Source: Mycobacterium sp. 852002-51057_SCH5723018 (GTDB taxonomy: Bacteria > Actinomycetota > Actinomycetes > Mycobacteriales > Mycobacteriaceae). From it: a stretch of DNA of 32,100 nt. Numbering within the stretch: position 1 is the first letter of the stretch; each line of letters opens with the position of its first letter. Of the stretch, positions 21,382-29,824 are shown piece after piece. Both the position numbers and the translations under genes were made by a program. The notes below the pieces were generated by a model. That model was given only the letters and a program-made list of their open reading frames with translations. It was not told where the DNA came from and did no database searches. The stretch covers positions 1-32,100 of the forward strand of contig NZ_LZIR01000092.1 in NCBI RefSeq assembly GCF_001667035.1, in the 5' to 3' direction.

Positions 21382-23430
21382 GTGACCGCCCCCAGCCCAT
21401 CCCGTGCACGCCGTCGGGGCGGACCGCTGCGACCGGTCGAATTGGCGCAGGCCTCGGTGATGGGGGCGCTGTGCGCGGTGATCGCGATCATTTCCGTGGT
21501 CGTCCCGTTCGCGGCGGGGCTGGCCTTGCTGGGTACCGTGCCCACCGGGCTGCTGGCCTACCGTTACCGGCTACGGGTGCTGGCGGCCGCGACCGTTGCT
21601 GCCGGGGTGATCGCATTTCTGATCGCCGGGCTGGGCGGACTGATGACCGTCGTCCACTGCGTCTACATCGGCGGTCTGACCGGATTCATCAAGCGCAAGG
21701 GCCGCGGCACACCCACGGTGATCGTCTGTTCGCTGGTGGCGGGGCTCGTGTTCGGCGCCGCGAACGTCGGCGCGCTGATGGTGATGACCCGGCTGCGGCA
21801 CCTGATTTTCGACGTGATGACCGCCGACGTGGACGGGCTCGCGGCGTTCATGAGCCGGGTCCACCTGCAGGGCGGCGCGGATGCCTTGAAACGGTGTTTC
21901 GCCTTCGGAGTCCACTACTGGCCGTGGTTGGTCCTGGCCTATTACGTGGTCGGGATCACCATCGTGTCGCTGATCGGCTGGTGGGCGCTGTCCCGCCTGT
22001 TGGAGCGCATGCGCGGCATCCCCGACGTCCACAAGCTGGACGCCTGGGACGGCAGCAAGGGTGAGGAGGGCCACATCGGCCCCGTCCCCGTGCGGCTCGA
22101 CAAGGTGCGGTTCCGGTATCCCGGTGCCCGCCAAGACGCCCTGCGCGAGGTCAGCCTGAATCTGCGGGTGGGCGAACACGTCGCGGTGACCGGGCCTAAC
22201 GGTTCCGGCAAGACCACGCTGATGCTGATCCTGGCCGGCCGGGAACCGACCTCGGGCACCATCGACCGCCCGGGCGCTGTCGGCTTGGGCAAGCTCGGCG
22301 GCACGGCCGTGGTGCTCCAGCACCCCGAAAGCCAGGTCCTGGGCACCCGGGTAGGCGACGACGTGGTCTGGGGTTTGCCGCCGGGCACCCACATCGACGT
22401 GAACCGGCTGCTGACCGAGGTCGGCCTCGAGGGGCTCGCCGAACGCGACACCGGAAGCCTGTCGGGAGGTGAGCTGCAGCGCCTCGCGCTCGCGGCGGCG
22501 CTGGCCCGGGAGCCGGCGTTGCTCATCGCCGACGAGGTCACCACCATGGTCGATCAGCAAGGCCGCGATGCCTTGCTGGGCGTGCTGTCCGGTCTCACCA
22601 AGCGGCACCGCACGGCGCTGATGCATATCACGCACTACAACAACGAGGCCGATTGCGCCGATCGCACAATCGATCTCAGCGATTCGCCGGACAACACGCG
22701 CATGGTCGAGACCGCGGCCGCGCCCACCCGAACTGTCGCCGACGATCACGGCTCGCACGCGCCGGTCATGGAACTTCTCGGAGTCGGCCACGAATACGGC
22801 AGCGGTACCCCCTGGGCCAAGACCGCGCTGCACGACGTCACCTTCACCGTCGGGCAAGGCGATGGGGTGCTGATCCACGGCGGCAACGGCTCGGGTAAGT
22901 CGACGCTGGCGTGGATCATGGCCGGCTTGACGGTCCCCACCAGCGGTAGCTGTCTGCTGAATGGCCGCCCGACCCACGAGCAGGTCGGCGCGGTGGCGTT
23001 GTCGTTCCAGGCGGCGCGGCTGCAGTTGATGCGCAGCCGCGTGGACCTGGAAGTGGCCTCCGCAGCGGGCTTTTCGCACCGCGAGGAGGATCGCGTCGCC
23101 GCCGCGCTCGCCGTTGTCGGACTCGATCCCACGCTGGCAAAGCGGCGGATCGAGCAGCTCAGCGGCGGCCAGATGCGCCGCGTGGTGCTGGCCGGGCTCT
23201 TGGCCCGCTCGCCACGCGCCTTGATTCTCGACGAGCCGCTCGCGGGTTTGGACGCCGCCAGCCAGCGCGGCCTGCTGCGGCTGCTCGAGGACCTGCGCCG
23301 CGAGCGGGGCCTGACGGTGGTGGTCATCTCGCACGACTTCGTCGGGCTGGAGGACGTGTGCCCGCGCACCCTGCACTTGCGCAACGGCACCCTGGAACAG
23401 GTGTCGGCGGCGGCGGGGGGTATGGCATGA
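21382..23430 (+). CDS. Fused ECF transporter protein: membrane S-like domain plus two ABC ATPases (Rv2326c-like)
   Basis: A 682-residue protein. Residues about 20-215 contain five or six hydrophobic helices (ELAQASVMGALCAVIAIISV, MTVVHCVYIGGLTGFIKRKG), resembling a substrate-binding S component. Two complete ABC domains follow. The first has Walker A GPNGSGKTT near 270 and LSGGELQR near 359 with LLIADEV. The second has Walker A GGNGSGKST near 500, LSGGQMRR near 592 and ALILDEP near 614. Energy-coupling factor importers for vitamins or metals need S, A, A' and T; here S-A-A' are one chain and T is the next gene, overlapping by four bases (ATGA). The substrate is not known. The GTG start at 21382 follows CACAAT by seven bases with no ribosome-binding site, suggesting leaderless expression. 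M. tuberculosis has the same pair (Rv2326c/Rv2325c). Confidence 0.88.
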   Translation: MTAPSPSRARRRGGPLRPVELAQASVMGALCAVIAIISVVVPFAAGLALLGTVPTGLLAYRYRLRVLAAATVAAGVIAFLIAGLGGLMTVVHCVYIGGLTGFIKRKGRGTPTVIVCSLVAGLVFGAANVGALMVMTRLRHLIFDVMTADVDGLAAFMSRVHLQGGADALKRCFAFGVHYWPWLVLAYYVVGITIVSLIGWWALSRLLERMRGIPDVHKLDAWDGSKGEEGHIGPVPVRLDKVRFRYPGARQDALREVSLNLRVGEHVAVTGPNGSGKTTLMLILAGREPTSGTIDRPGAVGLGKLGGTAVVLQHPESQVLGTRVGDDVVWGLPPGTHIDVNRLLTEVGLEGLAERDTGSLSGGELQRLALAAALAREPALLIADEVTTMVDQQGRDALLGVLSGLTKRHRTALMHITHYNNEADCADRTIDLSDSPDNTRMVETAAAPTRTVADDHGSHAPVMELLGVGHEYGSGTPWAKTALHDVTFTVGQGDGVLIHGGNGSGKSTLAWIMAGLTVPTSGSCLLNGRPTHEQVGAVALSFQAARLQLMRSRVDLEVASAAGFSHREEDRVAAALAVVGLDPTLAKRRIEQLSGGQMRRVVLAGLLARSPRALILDEPLAGLDAASQRGLLRLLEDLRRERGLTVVVISHDFVGLEDVCPRTLHLRNGTLEQVSAAAGGMA

Positions 23431-24287
23431 CCGCCACCTCCGCCCCTAAGCAGTCATCGACCCGGCGCACCCAGCGCCCGGTGGTGCTGCTCGTCCCGGT
23501 ACCCGGAACCTCGACCATCCACGAACTGTGGGCGGGTACCAAACTGCTGGTCGTCCTTGGCGTTTCGGTGCTGCTGACGTTCTACCCGGGCTGGTGGACG
23601 ATCGGGTTCGTCGCCGCCCTGGTGCTGGCGGCGGCCAAGATCGCACGCATTCCGCGCGGCGTACTGCCGTCGGTGCCGCGGTGGCTGTGGGTGCTCATCG
23701 CCCTGGGCGGCATCACGGCCGCGCTGGCCGGCGGTCGCCCGAAGGTCTCGATAGCCGGGCTCGAGATCGGGCTCGGCGGCGGGTTGAACTTCCTGCGGAT
23801 CACCGCGCTGTCGATCGTGTTGCTCGCGCTCGGGGCAATGGTGTCCTGGACGACCAATGTCGCCGAAATAGGGCCGGCCGTAGCGACATTGGGCCGGCCG
23901 CTGCGCCTATTGCGGATCCCGGTCGACGAATGGGCGGTGGCTTTGGCGCTCGCGCTGCGGGCCTTCCCGATGTTGCTCGACGAATTCCAGGTGCTGTACG
24001 CGGCCCGGCGGCTGCGGCCCAAACGGATCCCGCTGAGCCGCAAGGCCCGTCGCCGGCGGCACGCCCTGGAGCTGATCGACATGCTGGCCGCCGCCATCAC
24101 CGTCACGCTGCGGCGCGCCGACGAGATGGGCGACGCGATCACCGCCCGCGGCGGCACGGGTCAGCTCGCGGCCAACCCGGCGCGCCCGAAACTGGCCGAC
24201 TGGGTGACGATCGCGGTCACCGTCGCGATCAGCGCGGCAGCGGTGGCGCTCGAGACGTTATTGCCGATCTTGCACACCACCCCGTAG
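23427..24287 (+). CDS. ECF transporter transmembrane component EcfT/CbiQ-like (Rv2325c-like)
   Basis: A 286-residue integral membrane protein. Hydrophobic helices occur at about 36-72, 88-110 and 125-155, with a last helix near 262-280. The cytoplasmic coupling helices carry the Ala-Arg-x motifs expected for EcfT: YAARRLRPKRI and ITARGGTGQ, which dock onto the two ATPases. The ATG overlaps the stop of the S-A-A gene (ATGA), so translation is coupled. Together the two proteins would form a dedicated ECF importer. The N-terminal 35 residues are basic and Pro-rich. It converges on the lrp gene, with an imperfect hairpin in between. Confidence 0.9.
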   Translation: MTATSAPKQSSTRRTQRPVVLLVPVPGTSTIHELWAGTKLLVVLGVSVLLTFYPGWWTIGFVAALVLAAAKIARIPRGVLPSVPRWLWVLIALGGITAALAGGRPKVSIAGLEIGLGGGLNFLRITALSIVLLALGAMVSWTTNVAEIGPAVATLGRPLRLLRIPVDEWAVALALALRAFPMLLDEFQVLYAARRLRPKRIPLSRKARRRRHALELIDMLAAAITVTLRRADEMGDAITARGGTGQLAANPARPKLADWVTIAVTVAISAAAVALETLLPILHTTP

Positions 24288-24290
24288 GCC

Positions 24291-24320
24291 CGAAAATGCG
24301 GTAGGGCCGCTTGCTTTTCG
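24291..24320. terminator. Imperfect hairpin between convergent ecfT and lrp genes
   Basis: CGAAAA (24291-24296) pairs with TTTTCG (24315-24320), and internally GCGG pairs with CCGC (24298-24310). The A/T-flanked stem could act in both directions. It starts four bases after the ecfT stop codon. Confidence 0.45.
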
Positions 24321-24381
24321 CGTAGCTTGAGCAAGTGGCCGACATCGGCGCCTGGTTCGCCGGGCGCTGGGGCCGCGGGCC

Positions 24382-24828
24382 TCAGGTGCGCATCCGGTCG
24401 ATGAGGTTCGACAGCACCACTATGCTTTCGCTGCGTTCGATGTCCGCGCTCGACCGGATGCGCTCGAGGGCCGCCTCGAGGTGGCGCATGTCGCGGGCCA
24501 GCACGTGCAGGATGGCATCCGACGTGCCGGTGACGGTCGCCGCGCTGACCACCTCGGGCATGTCCGCCCAGGCCGCCCGCAGCCGATCGGGTGCGATCGT
24601 GCCGTGACAGAACACCTGCACGTAGGCCTCGGTGTTCCAGCCGAGCGCATTGCGGTCGACGACCGTGGTGAAGCCCTTGATCACCCCGTGGTCGACCATC
24701 CGGTCGACGCGACGCTTGACCGCCGGCGCCGAGAGATTCACCGTCTGGCCGATTTCGGCGAACGTGGCCCGCGCGTGCTGAGTCAGCTCGGCGAGGATGC
24801 GCTCGTCGGTCTCATCAAGGCGGTCCAT
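24382..24828 (-). CDS. Lrp/AsnC-family transcriptional regulator (Rv2324-like)
   Basis: A 148-residue regulator. The N-terminal helix-turn-helix spans LDETDERILAELTQHARATF through LSAPAVKRRVDRMVDHGVIKG. The C-terminal RAM (ligand-binding) domain has AYVQVFCHG, VTGTSDAILHVLARD and the terminal helix. Lrp proteins sense amino acids as octamers. I start at ATG 24828, which has GAGGGAG upstream, not at the more distant 24849. It is divergent from the arginine/ornithine operon across 115 bp that contains three CGCAA(C/T)AAA-type repeats. This makes it the likely local regulator of that operon, with arginine or ornithine as a plausible signal (inference). Confidence 0.9.
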   Translation of the reverse strand: MDRLDETDERILAELTQHARATFAEIGQTVNLSAPAVKRRVDRMVDHGVIKGFTTVVDRNALGWNTEAYVQVFCHGTIAPDRLRAAWADMPEVVSAATVTGTSDAILHVLARDMRHLEAALERIRSSADIERSESIVVLSNLIDRMRT

Positions 24829-24841
24829 CGCCACTCCCTCG

Positions 24842-24908
24842 CGCAACAAATCGTCGTGCTAGCGACTGTAGCGCAATAAACAGGCTACAGACACGCAATA
24901 ATCGTCGT
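24842..24908. promoter_or_regulatory. Repeated operator-like elements between lrp and the arginine/ornithine operon
   Basis: Three related elements lie in the divergent promoter: CGCAACAAATCGTCGT (24842-24857), CGCAATAAACAG (24872-24883) and CGCAATAATCGTCGT (24894-24908). The outer two share ATCGTCGT and start 52 bp apart, about five helical turns. Such phased repeats suit a multimeric Lrp protein that wraps DNA. The -10 boxes are not clear. Confidence 0.5.
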
Positions 24909-24943
24909 TTGCTTGTCCTAGGCCCTGCAAATACCGTTGATTT

Positions 24944-25786
24944 ATGACGGATTCTTACGTCGCAGCACCCGCGCCTCCCAAGCCCCGCGTGCCCCGGACC
25001 TGCCGCTACGCAATGACGCCGCCGGCCTTCTTCGCGGTCGAGTACGCAATCAATCCCTGGATGGACGTGACCGCACCCGTCGACGTTCGCCTCGCGCAGG
25101 AGCAGTGGGAGGCGTTGCGCCGGACGTACCTCGGGCTGGGTCACCACGTGGACGTGGTCGAGCCCGTGCCCGGCCTTCCCGACATGGTGTACGCCGCCAA
25201 CGGCGGGTTCATCGCACGAGACATCGCGATCGTCGCCCGGTTCCGCTTCGCCGAACGGTACGGCGAGTCGGCCGCCTATGCCGACTGGATGTCCTCGCTG
25301 GGCTACCGGCCGGTGTTCACCCGCCACGTCAACGAGGGGCAGGGCGACTTGCTCATGGCCGGCGACATGGTGTTGGCGGGCTACGGCTTTCGCACCGACC
25401 AGCGCGCGCACCCGGAAATCGGCGCGGCGCTGGGCGTTCCCGTCGTCTCGCTGGAACTGGTGGACCCGCGGTTTTATCACCTCGACACCGCGCTGGCCGT
25501 TCTCGACGAGCACACGATCGCGTTCTATCCGCCCGCGTTCAGCACCTCCGCGCAGGACCAGCTCCACGCACTGTTTCCCGACGCCATCGTGGTAGGAAGC
25601 GCGGACGCCTACGTGTTCGGTCTGAACGCCGTTTCCGACGGCCTGAACGTGGTGCTGCCCGGTGCCGCAACGGGATTCGCGGCCCAACTGCGCGGCGCCG
25701 GCTTCGAGCCCGTCGGGGTTGATCTGTCCGAGCTGCTCAAGGGCGGCGGTTCCGTCAAGTGCTGCACGTTGGAGGTATTCCCATGA
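24944..25786 (+). CDS. Amidinotransferase/dimethylargininase-superfamily hydrolase (Rv2323c-like)
   Basis: A 280-residue enzyme of the guanidino-group-modifying superfamily (DDAH, arginine deiminase, arginine dihydrolase). Catalytic residues are visible: the nucleophile Cys273 in GGGSVKCCTLEV, His179 and Asp181 in FYHLDTAL, and the acidic EGQGDLL segment around 131-137 matching the family EGGD block. PDMVYAANGGF (80-90) is also a conserved active-site loop. The gene is the first of an operon with rocD (4-base ATGA overlap) and rocE. This suggests it feeds ornithine or an arginine-derived product to RocD, for example by arginine hydrolysis. The annotation as dimethylargininase in relatives is not proof of substrate. 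The ATG at 24944 has no strong ribosome-binding site. Confidence 0.85.
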   Translation: MTDSYVAAPAPPKPRVPRTCRYAMTPPAFFAVEYAINPWMDVTAPVDVRLAQEQWEALRRTYLGLGHHVDVVEPVPGLPDMVYAANGGFIARDIAIVARFRFAERYGESAAYADWMSSLGYRPVFTRHVNEGQGDLLMAGDMVLAGYGFRTDQRAHPEIGAALGVPVVSLELVDPRFYHLDTALAVLDEHTIAFYPPAFSTSAQDQLHALFPDAIVVGSADAYVFGLNAVSDGLNVVLPGAATGFAAQLRGAGFEPVGVDLSELLKGGGSVKCCTLEVFP

Positions 25787-27009
25787 CGATCCTCGACGCC
25801 CGGACTTCGACGGAGATCGCGATCTCCTTGGTCGAACGGCATGCGGCGCATAACTATTCGCCGTTGCCGGTGGTCGCGGCCAGCGCCGACGGTGCCTGGA
25901 TCACCGACGTCGACGGCCGGCGCTACCTGGATTGCCTCGCCGCCTACTCGGCGGTCAACTTCGGTCATCGCAACCCCGAGATCACCGCGGCGGCCCACGC
26001 GCAGCTGGACACCGTCACGCTGGTGAGCCGGGCGTTCCATTCCGACAAGCTCGGACCGTTTTGCGCCGCCCTTGCCCGGTTGTGCGGCAAGGACATGGTG
26101 CTGCCGATGAACTCGGGCGCCGAAGCCGTGGAGAGCGGCCTCAAGGTCGCCCGCAAGTGGGGCACCGACGTCAAGGGTGTTCCGGCGGGCCGGGCCAACA
26201 TCGTCGTGGCCGACAACAACTTTCATGGCCGCACGATCAGCATCGTCAGCTTCTCCTCGGATCCGGCCGCACGCGACGGCTTCGGGCCGTTCACCCCGGG
26301 CTTCCGTTCCGTGCCCTTCGGCGACGCGTCGGCGCTGGCCCGGGCGATCGACGACGACACCGTCGCCGTGCTGCTGGAGCCGATCCAGGGCGAGGCCGGC
26401 ATCGTCGTCCCGCCCGACGACTACCTGCCGGTCGCCCGCGGGCTGTGCAGCGAGCGCAACGTGCTGCTGATCGCCGACGAGATCCAGTCGGGGCTGGCCC
26501 GCACCGGTTACACCTTCGCCTGCGACCGGTGGGGCGTCGTACCCGACGTCTACCTGCTCGGCAAGGCGCTGGGCGGCGGCGTGGTCCCGCTGTCGGCGGT
26601 GGTCGCCAACCGCGACGTCCTGGGCGTGCTGCATCCCGGCGAGCACGGCTCGACCTTCGGCGGCAACCCGTTGGCCGCCGCGGTCGGCACCACGGTGGTC
26701 GCCATGCTGGCGCGCGGCGAGTTTCAGGCCCGCGCGGCCGAATTGGGCGCGCACCTGCATCGCCGCCTGCGGGGGCTGATCGGTGACGGCGTGCTGGCCG
26801 TGCGCGGCCTCGGGTTGTGGGCGGGCGTCGACGTCGAGCCGGCGCTGGGCACCGGCAAGGAAATCAGCCTGCGGCTGGCCCACCGCGGGGTGCTGGTCAA
26901 GGACACCCATGGTTCGACGTTGCGGTTCGCGCCGCCGCTGGTGGTCACCGTGCCGGAGATCGACTGGGCGATCGACCAGTTCGCGCTGGTCTTGCGGGAG
27001 GCCGCATAA
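25783..27009 (+). CDS. rocD: Ornithine aminotransferase, intact
   Basis: A 408-residue class-III PLP aminotransferase converting ornithine and 2-oxoglutarate to glutamate-5-semialdehyde and glutamate. The PLP lysine is Lys261 (LLGKALGGGVVPLSA). Asp232 and Gln235 of ADEIQSGLARTG contact the cofactor, and NSGAEAVES (110-118) forms the phosphate-binding turn. NNFHGRTISIVSFS and HGSTFGGNPLAAA are family blocks. The ATG at 25783 has GGAGGT upstream and overlaps the preceding stop. The frame is continuous, whereas in M. tuberculosis H37Rv the orthologue is split into rocD1 and rocD2 (from memory). rocE follows after 28 bases in the same operon. Confidence 0.95.
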   Translation: MTILDARTSTEIAISLVERHAAHNYSPLPVVAASADGAWITDVDGRRYLDCLAAYSAVNFGHRNPEITAAAHAQLDTVTLVSRAFHSDKLGPFCAALARLCGKDMVLPMNSGAEAVESGLKVARKWGTDVKGVPAGRANIVVADNNFHGRTISIVSFSSDPAARDGFGPFTPGFRSVPFGDASALARAIDDDTVAVLLEPIQGEAGIVVPPDDYLPVARGLCSERNVLLIADEIQSGLARTGYTFACDRWGVVPDVYLLGKALGGGVVPLSAVVANRDVLGVLHPGEHGSTFGGNPLAAAVGTTVVAMLARGEFQARAAELGAHLHRRLRGLIGDGVLAVRGLGLWAGVDVEPALGTGKEISLRLAHRGVLVKDTHGSTLRFAPPLVVTVPEIDWAIDQFALVLREAA

Positions 27010-27037
27010 TCAGCTGATCCAACCAAGGGGGCGCCAT

Positions 27038-28480
27038 TTGCCAACCACCTCGATCGGCCTGATGGACCAGATGCTGCGGCGTCGCCCTGTCGTCGGCGCA
27101 CCGGTCGCGCACGGGGCCGCCGGTCAACTGAAACGCAGCATCGGTGTCTTCGAGCTGACGATGTTCGGGGTCGGTTCGACGATCGGCACCGGCATCTTCT
27201 TCGTGCTGTCGCAGGCGGTGCCGGAAGCCGGCCCGGGGGTGATCGTCTCGTTCGTCATCGCCGGCATCGCGGCCGGCCTGGCGGCCCTCTGCTACGCCGA
27301 ATTGACCTCGGCCGTGCCGATTTCGGGTTCGTCCTACTCGTATGCGTACACCACGCTGGGTGAGGCCGTCGCCGTCTGCGTGGCGGCCTGCCTGCTGCTG
27401 GAGTACGGGGTGGCCACCGCCGCGGTCGCGGTGGGATGGAGCGGTTATGTCAACAAGTTGCTGAGCAACCTGTTCGGATTCCAGCTGCCGCACGCTTTGT
27501 CGGCGGCCCCATGGGACTCGCAGCCGGGCTATGTGAACCTGCCTGCCGTCGTCCTGATCGCGATGTGCGCGGTATTGCTGATCCGCGGCGCCAGTGAATC
27601 GGCGAGGGTCAACGCGGCCATGGTGTTGCTCAAGCTTTGCGTGCTGACCATGTTCGTAATCATCGCGTTCACCGCCTTCGATACGGGCCACTTCAAGGAC
27701 TTCGCCCCGCTAGGCGTGGCGGGCATCGGCTCGGCGGCCGGCACCGTCTTCTTCTCGTTCATCGGCCTGGACGCGGTGTCGACGGCCGGAGACGAGGTCA
27801 AGGACCCGCAGAAGACGATGCCGCGCGCGCTGGTCGCGGCGCTGGTGATCGTCACCGGGGTCTACGTGCTCGTCGCGCTGTCCGCGCTGGGCACCCAGCC
27901 ATGGCAGGACTTCGCCGGGCAGCAGGAGGCGGGGCTGGCCACGATCCTCGACCACGTCACGCGTGGCAGCTGGGCCGGCACCATCTTGTGTGCGGGCGCG
28001 GTGATTTCGATCTTCACCGTCACGCTGATCACCATGTACGGCCAAACCCGCATCCTGTTCGCCATGGGCCGCGACGGGCTGATGCCGTCGCGCTTCGCTG
28101 CGGTAAATGCGCGCACGATGACCCCGGTGACCAACACCGTGATCGTCGCGGTCGTCGTCGGGACGCTGGCCGCCTTGATACCGCTCGACAAGCTGGCGGA
28201 CATGGTGTCCATCGGCACGCTGACCGCGTTCATCGTCGTGTCGGTCGGCGTGATCATCCTGCGGGTGCGCCAGCCCGACCTGCCTCGGGCGTTCAAGGTC
28301 CCGGGTTACCCTGTTACGCCGGTGCTTTCGGTGCTGGCCTGCGGGTACATCCTGGTGAGCCTGCACTGGTACACCTGGATCGCGTTCAGCGGGTGGATCG
28401 TGCTGGCGCTGGTCTTCTACTTCGTGTGGGGTCGCCACCACAGCGCGCTCAACACAGCAGAGGAGCCGGAAGCCGTTTGA
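27038..28480 (+). CDS. rocE: Basic amino-acid permease (APC family) RocE
   Basis: A 480-residue permease with about twelve transmembrane helices. The APC signature near the first helix is FELTMFGVGSTIGTGIFFVL, with the helix-breaking GxG core. YAELTSAVPISGSSYSYAYT and FFSFIGLDAVSTAGDEVKDP are conserved family segments. It probably imports arginine or ornithine for the two upstream enzymes. I start at TTG 27038 because AAGGGG lies seven bases before it and it gives a normal-length N-terminus (MPTTSIGLMDQMLRRRP); the ATG at codon 9 is an alternative. The stop codon abuts the uspC stop on the other strand with no bases between. Confidence 0.92.
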   Translation: MPTTSIGLMDQMLRRRPVVGAPVAHGAAGQLKRSIGVFELTMFGVGSTIGTGIFFVLSQAVPEAGPGVIVSFVIAGIAAGLAALCYAELTSAVPISGSSYSYAYTTLGEAVAVCVAACLLLEYGVATAAVAVGWSGYVNKLLSNLFGFQLPHALSAAPWDSQPGYVNLPAVVLIAMCAVLLIRGASESARVNAAMVLLKLCVLTMFVIIAFTAFDTGHFKDFAPLGVAGIGSAAGTVFFSFIGLDAVSTAGDEVKDPQKTMPRALVAALVIVTGVYVLVALSALGTQPWQDFAGQQEAGLATILDHVTRGSWAGTILCAGAVISIFTVTLITMYGQTRILFAMGRDGLMPSRFAAVNARTMTPVTNTVIVAVVVGTLAALIPLDKLADMVSIGTLTAFIVVSVGVIILRVRQPDLPRAFKVPGYPVTPVLSVLACGYILVSLHWYTWIAFSGWIVLALVFYFVWGRHHSALNTAEEPEAV

Positions 28481-29824
28481 TCAGCGCCGCGCGGCGGCGT
28501 TGGCCGCCGCCTGTGCTTGCTTCAGCAGCGTCGCGACGTCGCCGCGGCCCAGGAACATCTCGTCGAAATAGCTTTGCAGGGCGGTGTTCCCGGCGGCGAA
28601 GCCGGCGCCGCCCGGCGCCGGGATCCGCGGGCCGTGCAACACCGAGAAAAAGGGTGTGACGTCGACGCCCTTGGCGGCCCAGTGGTCGAAGTAGACCCGC
28701 TGAGCCGACAGCACCGCGGGGATGGCCGCCCCGTCACGGCCCAGGTATTCATTGCCCTCGCGGCTGCCCATCCAGGCCAGCACCTGTCGAACCGCATTCG
28801 GGTGCTTGGTCGCCGAATTACCAGCCGCCGCAATGCCGTTGGTGACGCTGACCCTGCCCACGGGGCCTGCGGGCATCATCGCCACACCCCAGTGGAAGCG
28901 CGCGTCGCGGTCGACCGGCGCCAGGTTGTAGGTGCCGGACTGGAATAGCGCCATCCTGCCGGCCAGGAACTGGTTGCGGGAGAAGTCGCCGTTGTCGTTG
29001 GTGTCGGAGGCCGGCGGTGCGACGTGATCGTCGTTGATCAGACCGACCAGATAGCGGAACGCCTGCACCGCGGCGGGATTGGCGAACGCGAACTCGTCGC
29101 CTCGCTGGAACACCCCGCCCGCCGAGCCGATGTAGTTCAGGTAGATGCCCTGCGGATCGTTGGCCGCATTGTATCCCCATTGCCGGACCCGTCCGGCGTC
29201 GAAACCCGCTGTGCCCGCGGCCTTTCCGTCGGCGTCGAGGGTAAGCCGGGCCAGCAGGGGTCGCAAGGTGTCGCCGCCGTCGGGGCTCCACCGCAGGCCG
29301 TTGAGCTGCGCGGGATCGACTCCGGCGGCCCCGAGCAGGTCGGCGTTGTAGTAGAGCGCGATCCCCGCGTCGGTTAGCTGCGGCACCCCCCACAGCGTGC
29401 CGCCACGGGTGAACTGGTCGACCACCGCCGGCTCCCAATCGGCGGCGGCCTCTCGGCCCAGCGCCTTGCCGATGTCCAGCAACCGGCCACTGTCGGCGTA
29501 GGCGGCAAGGTAGGCGTTGGACACCCAGAAGATGTCATCGGCGCTGTCGCCGGCGACGTCGGTGCGCAGCGTGTCGAAGTACGTCGAGTACGCCACCAGG
29601 TTCAGGCGCACCTCGATGTTGGGATGGGCGCGGCCGAACGCCTCGAACGACTCCCGATACGCCGCGGCGATCTGGTCGGACCACAGCCGCACCCGCACGA
29701 CGATCTTGCCGCCGTGGGGTTCACCGGAGTAGTCCAGCAGCACCGCCATGACGGCCAGCAGCGTCGCGACGATCACCAGCGACACCGCCATCAGCGTCGA
29801 CGAGCGAGGCGGGGGCACGCTCAC
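28481..29824 (-). CDS. uspC: Sugar ABC transporter substrate-binding protein UspC
   Basis: A 447-residue extracytoplasmic solute-binding protein. An N-terminal hydrophobic segment (MAVSLVIVATLLAVMAVLLD) has no lipobox cysteine, so it is membrane-anchored by a helix. The mature protein has the family-1 (maltose-type) fold, for example LWSDQIAAAYRESFEAF, DDIFWVSNAYLAAYADSG, GVPQLTDAGIALYYNAD and GIAAAGNSATKHPNAV. The mycobacterial homologue binds amino-sugar type ligands, which suggests recycling of cell-wall sugars; the ligand here is inferred. The GTG at 29824 overlaps the uspB stop (GTGA), so it is translationally coupled; another in-frame GTG is at 29818. It is the last gene of uspA-uspB-uspC. 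Confidence 0.92.
   Translation of the reverse strand: MSVPPPRSSTLMAVSLVIVATLLAVMAVLLDYSGEPHGGKIVVRVRLWSDQIAAAYRESFEAFGRAHPNIEVRLNLVAYSTYFDTLRTDVAGDSADDIFWVSNAYLAAYADSGRLLDIGKALGREAAADWEPAVVDQFTRGGTLWGVPQLTDAGIALYYNADLLGAAGVDPAQLNGLRWSPDGGDTLRPLLARLTLDADGKAAGTAGFDAGRVRQWGYNAANDPQGIYLNYIGSAGGVFQRGDEFAFANPAAVQAFRYLVGLINDDHVAPPASDTNDNGDFSRNQFLAGRMALFQSGTYNLAPVDRDARFHWGVAMMPAGPVGRVSVTNGIAAAGNSATKHPNAVRQVLAWMGSREGNEYLGRDGAAIPAVLSAQRVYFDHWAAKGVDVTPFFSVLHGPRIPAPGGAGFAAGNTALQSYFDEMFLGRGDVATLLKQAQAAANAAARR

Noticed and set aside
21264..21545. N-terminal extension of the MarR frame
   Set aside because: The extension is antisense to the start of the ECF gene and has no recognisable domain; MarR similarity begins after the ATG at 21263.
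25609..26910. Minus-strand 433-codon frame antisense to rocD
   Set aside because: Compositional shadow of rocD; His/Gln/Arg-rich with no conserved block.
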